DNA from: Pseudolactococcus chungangensis CAU 28 = DSM 22330
GTDB lineage: Bacteria; Bacillota; Bacilli; Lactobacillales; Streptococcaceae
Assembly (NCBI RefSeq): GCF_002441885.1
Contig: NZ_JXJT01000002.1
Span: 62,001 to 126,000, forward strand
Reading direction: 5' to 3'
DNA: 64,000 bases
The translations under genes were made by a program, and so were the position numbers. The notes beneath the pieces were generated by a model. That model was not told where the DNA came from. It saw only the letters and a program-made list of their open reading frames with translations, and searched no databases. Below, one piece after another: positions 17,331 through 25,948 of this stretch (its first letter is position 1; every line of letters starts with the position of its first letter).

Positions 17331-17789
17331 ATGAAAATTATCATGGCAAGTGATCACGCAGGGGTCGAGTTAAAAGCAGAAATTAAGGCATTACTAGAAA
17401 CAATGGGGCATGAGGTTGATGATATGGGACCTTATGACACAACTGCGGTTGATTTGTCAGATTTCGTCTATCCGGCAGCTCTCAAAGTGAGTCAGGAAAA
17501 AGTATGCGGCATTTTCGTTGATGGTGTGGGGTATGGTTCTGCCTTAATCGCCAATCGAATTTATGGTATTGATGCCGTTGTGTGTCAAGATCCTTTCTGT
17601 GCGAAATTAGCGCGTGAGCATACAGACAGTAATGTCTTATGTTTAGGTGGTAAAATCATTGGTTCAGCGCTTGCATTGGAGATTGTTCGGACTTGGATGA
17701 CGACTGATTTTCTACCAGAAGAAAAATATATTCGTCGTGTTGAAAAAGTCAAAGCTATTTCAGAAAAACATTTGGTTAAAAATTTTTAA
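17331..17789 (+). CDS. RpiB/LacA/LacB-family sugar-phosphate isomerase-like protein
   Basis: 152 residues with the family start KIIMASDHAGVELKAEI and the middle loop VDGVGYGSALIANRIYGIDA. In true RpiB the loop begins with a catalytic Cys (CGTGIG); here that position is Asp, closer to the LacA/LacB arrangement, in which two subunits share the active site. No second subunit or tagatose-pathway gene is nearby. It may be an isomerase with an unusual substrate. 39 bp after the carbonic anhydrase gene, so probably cotranscribed. Confidence 0.8.
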   Translation: MKIIMASDHAGVELKAEIKALLETMGHEVDDMGPYDTTAVDLSDFVYPAALKVSQEKVCGIFVDGVGYGSALIANRIYGIDAVVCQDPFCAKLAREHTDSNVLCLGGKIIGSALALEIVRTWMTTDFLPEEKYIRRVEKVKAISEKHLVKNF

Positions 17790-17810
17790 GCGGTTGAACT
17801 GCTATAATAT

Positions 17811-17853
17811 AAAAATCCCTCAGACTACTATCTTGAAGTTTGAGGATTTTTTC
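17811..17853. terminator. Bidirectional terminator
   Basis: AAAATCC..TCAGAC pairs with GTTTGA..GGATTTT; T runs on both strands serve the isomerase gene and cutC. Confidence 0.8.
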
Positions 17854-17863
17854 TATTTAAAGC

Positions 17864-18496
17864 TTAAAGCGTCACAATTTTTGTACCATGCACATAGGAA
17901 CTATTTGTCTCAATTGAAATTATTTCAGCGTTGGCAGCGCTCACGCCACCACCTGCTAAAATCTGGATACGGCCAGCAGCATAGCTGACAAGTTCAGCGA
18001 TTTTAGCTGTATTGATGGGTTTATCAAGGCTGTCACCGTGCATGAGAATTTTATCAAATCCGAGAGTGATGAGTTCATCTAGGGCGGATTTTTGTAAGTC
18101 TGAGGGTATTTCATCAAATGCCATATGAAAGGTTATGGGAAGGCCCTGGCTCGCTATCACTAGCGTTTCCAAAGCTTCTAAGTCTAAGCTGTTATCATCT
18201 GTTAGTGCACCAAATACTAACTCATTTGTGCCAGCTTCAATGGCTTTCAAAATGTCAGACTCCATGATACGTAGTTCGATGGAGTTGTAGATGAAGTTAC
18301 CACCACGTGGGCGAATCATACTAGCAAGGGTTGTTTTGGTATCCTTGAGGTAGTCGGCGGTTTCTTTGATGACGCCGTAGCTTGGGGTTGTACCGCCAAC
18401 TGCGAGGTTGTCGCAGAGCTCAATGCGTTCAGCACCAGCAGCGACCGCTCGAGGAATATCGGTAAAGTTTTCAGCACAAAATTCTCTGATTAACAA
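17864..18496 (-). CDS. cutC: CutC family protein
   Basis: TIM-barrel protein linked to copper homeostasis; its biochemical role is uncertain. 210 residues from the TTG at 18496, giving MLIREFCAENF, the normal family start, with GGAG eight bases upstream; the longer frame from 18523 adds nine unlikely residues. Motifs: GAERIELCDNLAVGGTTPSYG, MIRPRGGNFIYN, FGALTDD, FHMAFDE and ILAGGGVSAAN. Transcribed from an extended -10 at 18532-18540. Confidence 0.92.
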   Translation of the reverse strand: MLIREFCAENFTDIPRAVAAGAERIELCDNLAVGGTTPSYGVIKETADYLKDTKTTLASMIRPRGGNFIYNSIELRIMESDILKAIEAGTNELVFGALTDDNSLDLEALETLVIASQGLPITFHMAFDEIPSDLQKSALDELITLGFDKILMHGDSLDKPINTAKIAELVSYAAGRIQILAGGGVSAANAEIISIETNSSYVHGTKIVTL

Positions 18497-18531
18497 GGGT
18501 GTGTCTCCAATCTGTTTTTTCAATTACTTTG

Positions 18532-18540
18532 ATTATAACA
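18532..18540 (-). promoter_or_regulatory. cutC promoter (extended -10)
   Basis: TG-T-TATAAT on the minus strand, giving a leader of about 30 nt to the TTG start. Confidence 0.65.
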
Positions 18541-18562
18541 TACCTGTGTCTGCTCAGAAAGA

Positions 18563-20044
18563 TTAGTTAGTTGAGCGACAAAAATTATTTTTACGGTCGG
18601 AGAGTTTGTTTAAGAATTTATCAAGTTCTGCTTTGTTCCAATTTGAGTAAAATAAGGAGGTTGAGAAGAACGGCACGTCGGCATATTTATTCTCTGGCAT
18701 CCAGTTTGAGATGATGGCATCTGGCTTTTCGCCTTTGAGCTGATTAAAGGTATATATGATGATAGGCGCAGGTGTCGTATCTCGAATTTTAGAAATCAGC
18801 ATCTCACGATGGAGTGGCGATGAGTTTGTTTGAACCAATATTTTAAGTGGTTTCTTGTGTTTTCTGAGAATGTTTTTAAAGAGGATAATGTAGTGATAGT
18901 AGAGATTAGGAAAATTTAAAATGAGTTTCTGAATTTTAGGATTATGGTCTCGGAGTTCGACAACAAAGTCATTGATAAATTCAAAAGTGATTGCTTCTGA
19001 GCGATAAATTTCTTCAGCTGTTTCTTCTAGGTCGAAGATTTTATTTCGTCCTCTAAAAATTTCCGCCTCTTTGTTCATGAGGGTGAGATTATAGTGGAGG
19101 TAGTGTAACTCTTCTGGTGACAAGCTAAAGGTAATATTTTTCTGGAATTGGGTAATCAAATCATGTACTTCTGACGATTTTGAGCGTTCAATCTGGAAAT
19201 CAGTTGTTTGAAAAGTTTCCAACATGATTAAGTTTGCGCGACAAAAAATAAAGTAGAGGTAACGACCTTCTCGTTGTTTGGTCTCGAAATCAGGGCATGT
19301 ATTGAGGAAACCAACCGCCTCTATTTTGTCGAAAAAATCATCAAATGTAACATAAGGTGAGTCGGGTATTGCAAATATATCCTCATCTGGTGTCAGGAAA
19401 GAACCATGTCTCGTATTGACTTGGAAAACGTAGAAACTCAATTTGATTCTCAAAAAAGTAGCATAATCGATGTTTGGTACAAAATCAATGATAAGTTGAC
19501 TTGCTGCCTCGAGACTTGGTGTTTTCTGGATAATTTGTTCCAAATCTAATCCCCAAAAAATGTTGTGGTAGACAAATCTAACTTGGTACGCCTTGCCATG
19601 CATGGGCTTTCTTTGTAGAAAGTTAATGTAGCAGTTGTAGCAGTCCAGGTAGTCATTTAGCTGTTTGATATGAACGGAACATTTACTACGGCTAATTTCC
19701 AAATCTTTATGTAAGCTTGTAAAAGTTGTAGAAGTATCAGAGAAAATACGATACATCATTTGATATTTGACTGATTTTTCAACCAAGTAATGGTGGAGCT
19801 TAAAGAGATTGAAAGCTGTTTCTTGGGCCATTTTGAAATGATTGGCTTTGACTGAAAAAGTTGTTAGCCCTTGTTCATGACAATAGTCGAGTAGCTTATC
19901 AAAATAACTTTTAACAGTTTGTTTTGCAAGGCCCAACTCTGTCTCTAACTCGCTCAATGTAAGTTCATGATTGGGAGCGGCGTTAAGCAAATTAATCATT
20001 TTTAAGATATAATGTGAGTCTTTATCTAATAGAAAATTTTTCAT
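18563..20044 (-). CDS. Mga-like helix-turn-helix transcriptional regulator
   Basis: 493 residues, the size and layout of Mga/AtxA-type regulators: N-terminal winged HTH (LTLSELETELGLAKQTVKSY at about 29-48), a second HTH (LHKDLEISRSKCSVHIKQL), then a long PRD-like helical region and a C-terminal EIIB-like segment (KILVQTNSSPLHREMLISKI). Such regulators sense sugar phosphorylation through PRD histidines and control surface or metabolic genes. SD AAGGAGAG before the ATG. It is divergent from the HepT-like/rlmA pair across 500 bp; two TGATATCA palindromes lie in that gap. Confidence 0.82.
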   Translation of the reverse strand: MKNFLLDKDSHYILKMINLLNAAPNHELTLSELETELGLAKQTVKSYFDKLLDYCHEQGLTTFSVKANHFKMAQETAFNLFKLHHYLVEKSVKYQMMYRIFSDTSTTFTSLHKDLEISRSKCSVHIKQLNDYLDCYNCYINFLQRKPMHGKAYQVRFVYHNIFWGLDLEQIIQKTPSLEAASQLIIDFVPNIDYATFLRIKLSFYVFQVNTRHGSFLTPDEDIFAIPDSPYVTFDDFFDKIEAVGFLNTCPDFETKQREGRYLYFIFCRANLIMLETFQTTDFQIERSKSSEVHDLITQFQKNITFSLSPEELHYLHYNLTLMNKEAEIFRGRNKIFDLEETAEEIYRSEAITFEFINDFVVELRDHNPKIQKLILNFPNLYYHYIILFKNILRKHKKPLKILVQTNSSPLHREMLISKIRDTTPAPIIIYTFNQLKGEKPDAIISNWMPENKYADVPFFSTSLFYSNWNKAELDKFLNKLSDRKNNFCRSTN

Positions 20045-20124
20045 TTCTAATGCTCTCCTTGTTTTTTTTAGTGGATAGTATCGGATGGCAGGTTGAATTC
20101 ATCAATACCATATATTGGAAACTC

Positions 20125-20148
20125 TGATATCAAATAAGTGTGATATCA
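20125..20148. promoter_or_regulatory. Paired TGATATCA palindromes
   Basis: Two identical 8-bp palindromes at 20125-20132 and 20141-20148, centres 16 bp apart, about 80 bp upstream of the Mga-like start. A likely protein-binding site. The rest of 20149-20475 is AT-rich with no gene visible. Confidence 0.4.
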
Positions 20149-20479
20149 AGTATAGTAGAAAATAAAACATGTTTCTATTATAGCGCAAGTCATTTCGAAA
20201 CTCTAATAATAAGTTAATCTTTTTTTGTTGTTTGATATAATTTTTTACGTTTGTTTTTTTTTATTATGATTATTTATAGTAAAAATAGGATAATCTACCT
20301 TTATTGATGTTTAACAATGTTATAAACATAGCTGGCAGAATGCCTGTATCTAAGCCATGAGTTACGCATAATTAGTGATAAAATTAGTATTCATATACTG
20401 TATATTATAGGGTATTATAGTTAAATAAATATATCTTAATTAAAATACTATATGATAAAAAAATGTTAAAAAGTGTAAC

Positions 20480-20509
20480 TTGAGTAGCTATCAGTTTCTA
20501 TGCTATAAT
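20480..20509 (+). promoter_or_regulatory. Promoter of the HepT-like/rlmA pair
   Basis: TTGAGT (20480-20485), 18-bp spacer ending TGC, TATAAT (20504-20509). Confidence 0.75.
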
Positions 20510-20546
20510 AGATAAATATATCTATTAGAAGGGTAAGAGGGTCTAG

Positions 20547-20906
20547 TTGTACAATTATTTGAAAGCTGATTTATATCTTATTAATATGATGCTAGACCAT
20601 GTTAAACTCTTGAAAAACACAGTTGGTCAGCAAATTGATATTGACTATATGATTGAGCTAGAACATATCGCTTACAATATAAGAGAAATTTCCGACGAAA
20701 CCAAGCGAACCTTTCCTGAGTTGGATTGGACCTGTGTGTCGAAATTTCGTGATTTGATTACCTATGAAGTCTATCATTTTAAACCCGGTGATAAAATCGA
20801 AACCGTTAGTGATGAGATGTTATTGATGGCTGATAGACTCCCGCAGCTTAGAAACACGCTCTCACTGGAAGTGGAAAACGCTAATACTAATGCTAAAGAA
20901 AATTGA
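20547..20906 (+). CDS. HepT-like (DUF86) protein
   Basis: 119 residues starting at TTG (SD AAGAGGG six bases upstream). The sequence IAYNIREISDETKRTFPELDW followed by FRDLITYEVYHF matches the HepT/DUF86 fold, where an R-x4-6-H/Y motif forms the RNase site of HepT toxins; here the motif reads RDLITYEVY, with the usual His changed. No MntA nucleotidyltransferase antitoxin is adjacent. It overlaps rlmA by 17 bp, suggesting a housekeeping association and not a toxin-antitoxin module. Confidence 0.7.
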   Translation: MYNYLKADLYLINMMLDHVKLLKNTVGQQIDIDYMIELEHIAYNIREISDETKRTFPELDWTCVSKFRDLITYEVYHFKPGDKIETVSDEMLLMADRLPQLRNTLSLEVENANTNAKEN

Positions 20907-21717
20907 TAAAACCGCCCACTATTTGGCACAAAACATTGACTTATTAAGATGCCCCCTATGTCACACATCTTTTCACCTTGATCATTATGCCCTTATCTGT
21001 GACAACCGTCACACTTATAATATCAGTAAAAAAGGTGTAGTGAATTTCCTGACGATTAAGCCAGACACCACCCATTACACACGTAAAATGTTTGAGCCAC
21101 GTCGTAAACTGATTCAATCCGGTATGTACGCGCCAGTTTTGAACGAGATTCAAGCCATGCTTACCCCAGGCAACTTGCTAGATGTTGGCAGTGGCGAAGG
21201 TAGCTTTTTAGAATTGCTGGATGTAGCCGGTCATAAATTTGGCTTTGACATTGCCTTAGACGGCGTCAACATGGCGACCGACTTGACTGATATGCAAGCC
21301 TTCTTCAGCCTATCAGACCTCACCAACCTCCCTTTTGCTGACCAAAGCATGGCAACAGTCCTGAATATCTTTACACCGTCAAACTATCGAGAGTTCAATC
21401 GCGTTTTGGACCATGGTGCTCAAGTGATAAAGGTCATCCCTGACCGTTATTATTTGCAAGAATTACGCTCTGCTTTTGGTTTGCCGGTAGATTATGATAA
21501 TCGGGATGTCTTAGCAAAATTTATTGAAAACTACCCTAGTCTGACGCAAAAAGAAATCAAATATGAGTTTGAGCTTCCCCAAAATCTCCAACAAGATTTT
21601 TTATCTATGAGCCCATTAGAATGGCGAATTTCTGAGGTAGACAAAAGAGAAATTGCTAAAAATCCACCCAAGAAAGCAACAATTCACGTTCAAATTTTAC
21701 AAGGTTATAAGTCTTGA
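20890..21717 (+). CDS. rlmA: 23S rRNA (guanine-N1)-methyltransferase, RlmA type
   Basis: Methylates N1 of a guanine in domain II hairpin 35 of 23S rRNA; in Gram-positives the target is G748 (RlmA-II), affecting tylosin response. 275 residues. N-terminal zinc finger Cys21, Cys24, Cys37, His41; SAM motif I LLDVGSGEGSFLELL near residue 97; VLNIFTPSN in the catalytic region. Translation is probably coupled to the HepT-like gene because the start lies inside it. Stop lies within the terminator. Confidence 0.92.
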   Translation: MLKKIDKTAHYLAQNIDLLRCPLCHTSFHLDHYALICDNRHTYNISKKGVVNFLTIKPDTTHYTRKMFEPRRKLIQSGMYAPVLNEIQAMLTPGNLLDVGSGEGSFLELLDVAGHKFGFDIALDGVNMATDLTDMQAFFSLSDLTNLPFADQSMATVLNIFTPSNYREFNRVLDHGAQVIKVIPDRYYLQELRSAFGLPVDYDNRDVLAKFIENYPSLTQKEIKYEFELPQNLQQDFLSMSPLEWRISEVDKREIAKNPPKKATIHVQILQGYKS

Positions 21718-21741
21718 CACACTTTTTTGTGTCAAGACTTT
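21709..21741 (+). terminator. rlmA terminator
   Basis: AAGTCTTGACAC pairs perfectly with GTGTCAAGACTT around a T-rich loop. Confidence 0.85.
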
Positions 21742-21756
21742 TATTGTTCCTTTAAT

Positions 21757-21770
21757 TGGAAACGGTTACA
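21757..21770. promoter_or_regulatory. cre site upstream of mtlA
   Basis: TGGAAACGGTTACA matches TGWNANCGNTNWCA at 13 of 14 positions. A sister site lies before mtlF at 25813-25826. Confidence 0.7.
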
Positions 21771-21794
21771 ATTAGTTTGTAAGTTAACCGATAC

Positions 21795-21840
21795 TTGAAA
21801 CAGGTAATGCTATTTTTATTGAACACTTTAACTTGTTTCA
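21795..21840. promoter_or_regulatory. Inverted repeat, candidate MtlR operator
   Basis: TTGAAACA (21795-21802) and TGTTTCA (21834-21840) are inverted copies flanking about 31 bp, between the cre and mtlA. MtlR-type activators bind such dyads upstream of the mtl promoter; assignment is inferred. Confidence 0.4.
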
Positions 21841-21892
21841 GCGTCAAACTTAAAAATCGTGTTCACACATCTGAATACATAAGGAGAAAAAT

Positions 21893-23674
21893 ATGAATGA
21901 GTCACAATTCAACTTAAAAGTTGCAGTTCAGCGTTTGGGAACAGCACTCTCAGGCATGGTTATGCCAAATATAGGTGGATTTATTGCTTGGGGGATTATC
22001 ACCGCACTCTTTATTCCAACAGGTTATTTACCCAATAAAAACTTCGCTGAGCTAGTCGGACCGATGCTCAGTTATCTATTACCATTACTGATCGCTTATA
22101 CTGGTGGTAAAAATATCTATGGTGATGGCCGTGGTGGTGTTGTTGGTGCGATTGCTGCTATGGGTGTCATCGTCGGAACAGACATTCCGATGTTTATCGG
22201 GGCAATGGCGATGGGGCCACTGGCCGGCTGGTTAATGAAAAAATTTGACCAAACTGTTCAACCTAAAATCAAAGCCGGTTTTGAAATGCTAGTGAATAAC
22301 TTTTCAGCAGGTATCCTAGGCTTTGTCTTGGCACTATTTGGCTATACTTTAATTGGTCCAATTGTTGAGGCTTTGACAAATCTCATGGCAAAGGGTGTAG
22401 AGACGATTATCAACGCACACCTTTTACCACTTGCCAATATCTTTATTGAACCAGCTAAAATTCTTTTCCTGAATAACGCGATTAACCATGGTATTTTAAC
22501 GCCAATCGGAACTGAACAAGTCGCAGCGACTGGTAAGTCTATTTTATTCTTACTTGAGGCAAACCCTGGACCAGGTCTTGGTCTCTTATTAGCATTCATG
22601 TTTTTTGGCAAAGGTTCAGCAAAAGCAACCGCACCTGGTGCTATCATCATCCATTTCTTGGGTGGTATACATGAAATATACTTTCCATATGTTATGATGA
22701 AACCTGCACTTTTCCTTGCAGTAATTGCAGGTGGTGTGACAGGGACATTTACGAACTCAATTCTAGGGTCCGCTTTGACATCTCCTGCATCACCTGGTTC
22801 TATTATTGCGATTGAGGCAATGGCACCAAAAGGTTTCGGGCCACATATCACTGTTTTATTAGGTGTCCTTGCGGCAGCGGCTGTCTCATTCTTAGTTTCT
22901 GCAATCATTCTAAAAAATGATAAATCAATGGTAGATGATACAGCACTCACCACCGCACAAGCTGATCTTGCTGCTAAAAAAGCAGTTGCTAAAGGGCAAG
23001 CACAAACATCATCTGTAGTTGTACCACTTAGCAATCTGGGCAATATTAAACACATCATATTTGCCTGCGACGCAGGCATGGGCTCTTCAGCGATGGGAGC
23101 GTCTATCCTTCGTGATAAGGTCAAAAAAGCTGGGCTCAGTATTGATGTGACCAATCGGGCGATTTCCAACTTATCTGATGCGGCAGATACCTTGGTCGTG
23201 ACACAAGAAGAGTTGGCGCCGCGTGCAGCGCAAATGGCACCAAGTTCAACAAGAGTTGCGGTGTCTAATTTCTTAAATTCGCCCAAATATGATGACATTA
23301 TCGAAAGTTTGACTGGTAGCACAAGTGCAGCGCAAACACCAGTTGCACAAGCGGTTTCTGAAGTGGATGACGAGATTGACTTGAATCTGATTGATGAGGT
23401 TGTCTTCGCACACGATGCAACATCTGTCGGTAGCGCGACTATGGGTAAAGAAACGATCCTAGCGATTTTCAGAAATCATGATGTGAAGATTCCGGTTTCA
23501 GATGTCGAGTTTCTAGCACTCGCAGCCTATAATGCACCGAATATTGTCGTTGTGACGACAAAGGACAATACTGAAATTGCAAAGCATCATGCACCTAACG
23601 CGCAACATCTCAGCGTTGACAGTTTGATAACAACACCTGAGTATGATAAAATGGTAGCACGAATGAAGAAATAG
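21893..23674 (+). CDS. mtlA: PTS mannitol transporter EIICB with an extra degenerate EIIB domain
   Basis: Imports and phosphorylates mannitol. 593 residues: EIIC membrane domain (1-341; GGKNIYGDGRGGVVGAIAA, and the substrate motif GGIHEIYFPYV at 257-267), a linker rich in Ala/Thr, EIIB domain (384-475) with phosphorylated Cys392 in FACDAGMGSSAMG, then a second EIIB-like unit (500-593) where the matching motif is FAHDATSVGSATMG, so the Cys is His507. Bacillus MtlA ends after the first EIIB; I recall streptococcal/lactococcal MtlA also being near 590 residues. EIIA is separate (mtlF). Starts the mtlA-R-F-D cluster under cre and probable MtlR control. Confidence 0.95.
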   Translation: MNESQFNLKVAVQRLGTALSGMVMPNIGGFIAWGIITALFIPTGYLPNKNFAELVGPMLSYLLPLLIAYTGGKNIYGDGRGGVVGAIAAMGVIVGTDIPMFIGAMAMGPLAGWLMKKFDQTVQPKIKAGFEMLVNNFSAGILGFVLALFGYTLIGPIVEALTNLMAKGVETIINAHLLPLANIFIEPAKILFLNNAINHGILTPIGTEQVAATGKSILFLLEANPGPGLGLLLAFMFFGKGSAKATAPGAIIIHFLGGIHEIYFPYVMMKPALFLAVIAGGVTGTFTNSILGSALTSPASPGSIIAIEAMAPKGFGPHITVLLGVLAAAAVSFLVSAIILKNDKSMVDDTALTTAQADLAAKKAVAKGQAQTSSVVVPLSNLGNIKHIIFACDAGMGSSAMGASILRDKVKKAGLSIDVTNRAISNLSDAADTLVVTQEELAPRAAQMAPSSTRVAVSNFLNSPKYDDIIESLTGSTSAAQTPVAQAVSEVDDEIDLNLIDEVVFAHDATSVGSATMGKETILAIFRNHDVKIPVSDVEFLALAAYNAPNIVVVTTKDNTEIAKHHAPNAQHLSVDSLITTPEYDKMVARMKK

Positions 23675-23697
23675 TCAGAAAAATCTAAAAATGTAAG

Positions 23698-23717
23698 ACC
23701 CGCAAGTCGGGTTTTTG
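23698..23717 (+). terminator. Terminator after mtlA
   Basis: ACCCG-caagt-CGGGT followed by TTTT; a weak stem that may allow readthrough to mtlR. Confidence 0.65.
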
Positions 23718-23772
23718 TGGTCTCTATCTAGAGTGCAATTTAATTACGATTTCAGATATTAAAGGAGGCGTT

Positions 23773-25746
23773 ATGCTCGTTACGAAACGAGAACAGCAGA
23801 TTATCGATGAAATTGTCAAGAAAGGACAAGTCAGCATTGCTGAGCTACTTGATGTTGTCGGTGTGAGTCGTAGAACGCTTTACAGAGACTTACAAAATTT
23901 GCAAGATTTTCTGCCCAATTACCAAGTCAGCCTAATCAAAATTGACCAATTTTACAGCCTTAAAGGTGAGTTATCTAACTTAACCGATAAGCGCGTGGTG
24001 GAGGATTATACACAAAATGAGCGTCATTTTATGGAGTTAATTATGTTGATTTTCGAGCAGGCTAAGTTGGCAGACTTCATAACACACTTTGCTATTAGCC
24101 AGCCGACAGCTACAAACGATTTGAAAATCATCGAAAAAAATCTGACTTTCGCTGGCAATGGTCTTGTGCGAGAGGGAGGATTAGAAGTCGTTGCAAGCGA
24201 GTATAGTAAACGAACGCTCCTCGTATCTTGTCTCGTTAGCAACTTGTCAACGCGTGATATTTTTAATTTTAATGACGCTATCTATCAAGAAAATAAAGTT
24301 GTTCAGCTTTTTCAAAAAGCGTATTTTGAGAGTGTTATGATTGCTTTCAAACGCTCAAAGATTAGCAATATTTCAGACCGCACGCAAGGGATTTTAAGAC
24401 TGTTTTTCGTTGTAACATTAGAGCGATTGGGACAGCAACATCTGATTGAAAATCATTATCAGTTTAGACCGTCGAAAAAAGCTTTGGATTTTGTGACCGA
24501 AATTGTTCAAAACTTGCCTGATTTTCGAGTGAATCTTCCAGAAATTATGTATCTATCTCATATGGTAGATGTCTTGCACTTTGATAAAGGTGGGAACATC
24601 CTATTTAATGAAAAATATGATACGAGTTTTTCTTATAAAGTTCGCCAGTTCATTGAAAATGTTAGTGTAACCACTGGTCTTAATTTCAGTAGAGATGAGA
24701 AAATTTTTACCTTGTTAAATATGCATTTGCGCAGTAGTTTTATTCTACCTCAGCTTTTTTCGGATGATAAAAATGATTTGATCATTCGTGTTCAAGAAGA
24801 ACATGCACGTTTATTTAAGGTGATTAATCGTTGCCTAGCTGATGTTTTTGATAAGAAATTTTCTAAGCATGAAGTGGCTTTAATTACACTCCATTTTTTA
24901 GCGACATTGGAGCGTTCTAGTCGTGTTTTCCCGATGACGGCACTTCTGATTACCAGTCGCGGGCGTGTGTCAATGGCTATTCTCGCACGTAATCTGCAGA
25001 CTCAGTTTCCTTTCATCACATCAATTAAGATTATTCAAGTCAGTCAGATGCATCAGGAAGATTTATCGCATTTTGATCTGATTTTTACGACTGAAAAAAT
25101 TGAAGATGATACGAAAGAATTGTCATCTGAGTTATTCATCCAACTGAGTTCAAATATCGGATTGTCCAATGTTTCAGGCATTGCGCGTGACATTCGTAAG
25201 TTGAGAGCAAAGCGGACACCACGCCAGCAAAATGATGCAACGATGGAAAATCCACTTGATTTTCAAGATTTCTTTTTGAAAAGTCAGGTCATTTTACAGA
25301 ACTTTAGTATTTCTGAACTGACTAATATTGCTGATTTTAACGAAACAATTTATGATCTCATGCGTGCTGATAATTTAATTGATTGGGAGTTGCTAGAACG
25401 TTTTAAAAGGACATCGTTTGGCATTCCCAAAACTAATTTGGTTTTGATTCATGGTATTTCCAAAGTTGTGCCACGCCCGGAATTTAAAATCTTTGATTTA
25501 ACGCAAGAGATTGAAGTGATAGGTATGGATAAAGAGCCTATGATGGCTAATCGGATTTTATTTTTGACAGCACCACAATCTATTGATGAGATTTATAACT
25601 ATATCATGGGTAAAATCTCAAGTTCTATCATTGAAAATACCCTTTACACGACGATTTATAGCTCGGGTAATTATGATATCGTCTATGAACTATTGAGTAA
25701 AATTATTAGTGAAAGTTTTACTAAATATACGACAGAAGAGCAATAA
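23773..25746 (+). CDS. mtlR: Mannitol operon activator MtlR
   Basis: 657 residues in the classic order: N-terminal HTH (VSIAELLDVVGVSRRTLYRD at 20-39), two PRDs (His263 and His318/His374 among the candidate phosphorylation sites), an EIIB-Gat-like domain (from about 387) and an EIIA-like domain (about 500-650, His560 in LVLIHGISK). MtlR is phosphorylated by HPr and by MtlA/MtlF, and activates mtl transcription without glucose. The EIIB-like loop reads ITSRGRVS, so the regulatory Cys seen in Bacillus MtlR appears lost. AGGAGG precedes the ATG. Confidence 0.94.
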   Translation: MLVTKREQQIIDEIVKKGQVSIAELLDVVGVSRRTLYRDLQNLQDFLPNYQVSLIKIDQFYSLKGELSNLTDKRVVEDYTQNERHFMELIMLIFEQAKLADFITHFAISQPTATNDLKIIEKNLTFAGNGLVREGGLEVVASEYSKRTLLVSCLVSNLSTRDIFNFNDAIYQENKVVQLFQKAYFESVMIAFKRSKISNISDRTQGILRLFFVVTLERLGQQHLIENHYQFRPSKKALDFVTEIVQNLPDFRVNLPEIMYLSHMVDVLHFDKGGNILFNEKYDTSFSYKVRQFIENVSVTTGLNFSRDEKIFTLLNMHLRSSFILPQLFSDDKNDLIIRVQEEHARLFKVINRCLADVFDKKFSKHEVALITLHFLATLERSSRVFPMTALLITSRGRVSMAILARNLQTQFPFITSIKIIQVSQMHQEDLSHFDLIFTTEKIEDDTKELSSELFIQLSSNIGLSNVSGIARDIRKLRAKRTPRQQNDATMENPLDFQDFFLKSQVILQNFSISELTNIADFNETIYDLMRADNLIDWELLERFKRTSFGIPKTNLVLIHGISKVVPRPEFKIFDLTQEIEVIGMDKEPMMANRILFLTAPQSIDEIYNYIMGKISSSIIENTLYTTIYSSGNYDIVYELLSKIISESFTKYTTEEQ

Positions 25747-25764
25747 ATTGCTTAACACTCTACT

Positions 25765-25800
25765 AAGCCTTGTCACATTTTTTTGTGACAAGGCTTTTAT
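25765..25800 (+). terminator. mtlR terminator
   Basis: AAGCCTTGTCACA pairs perfectly with TGTGACAAGGCTT (13 bp), followed by TT. Confidence 0.9.
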
Positions 25801-25812
25801 TTACGCTTGTGT

Positions 25813-25826
25813 AGAAAGCGGTTACA
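25813..25826. promoter_or_regulatory. cre site upstream of mtlF
   Basis: AGAAAGCGGTTACA, 13 of 14 to the cre consensus. It includes most of a possible TACAAT -10, so CcpA binding would block the promoter. It implies mtlF-mtlD have their own promoter after the mtlR terminator. Confidence 0.65.
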
Positions 25827-25948
25827 ATTAAAGTATCAAGAGGGAAATTAAAGGGAAAGACTTTGAGCAGATCCCTCACTTGGCAGGGTTACAAATGGAA
25901 TGTCAAGTTTCAAGTTTTCATAAAGTGAAGGCGCAGAAAGAGGTAAAA

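Noticed and set aside
17885-17988. Open frame continuing past the isomerase gene in another frame on the plus strand
   Set aside because: It is antisense to cutC and crosses a strong terminator.
22342-23322. 326-codon open frame antisense to mtlA
   Set aside because: It mirrors the third-codon pattern of mtlA, has no SD, and its protein has no recognisable family features.
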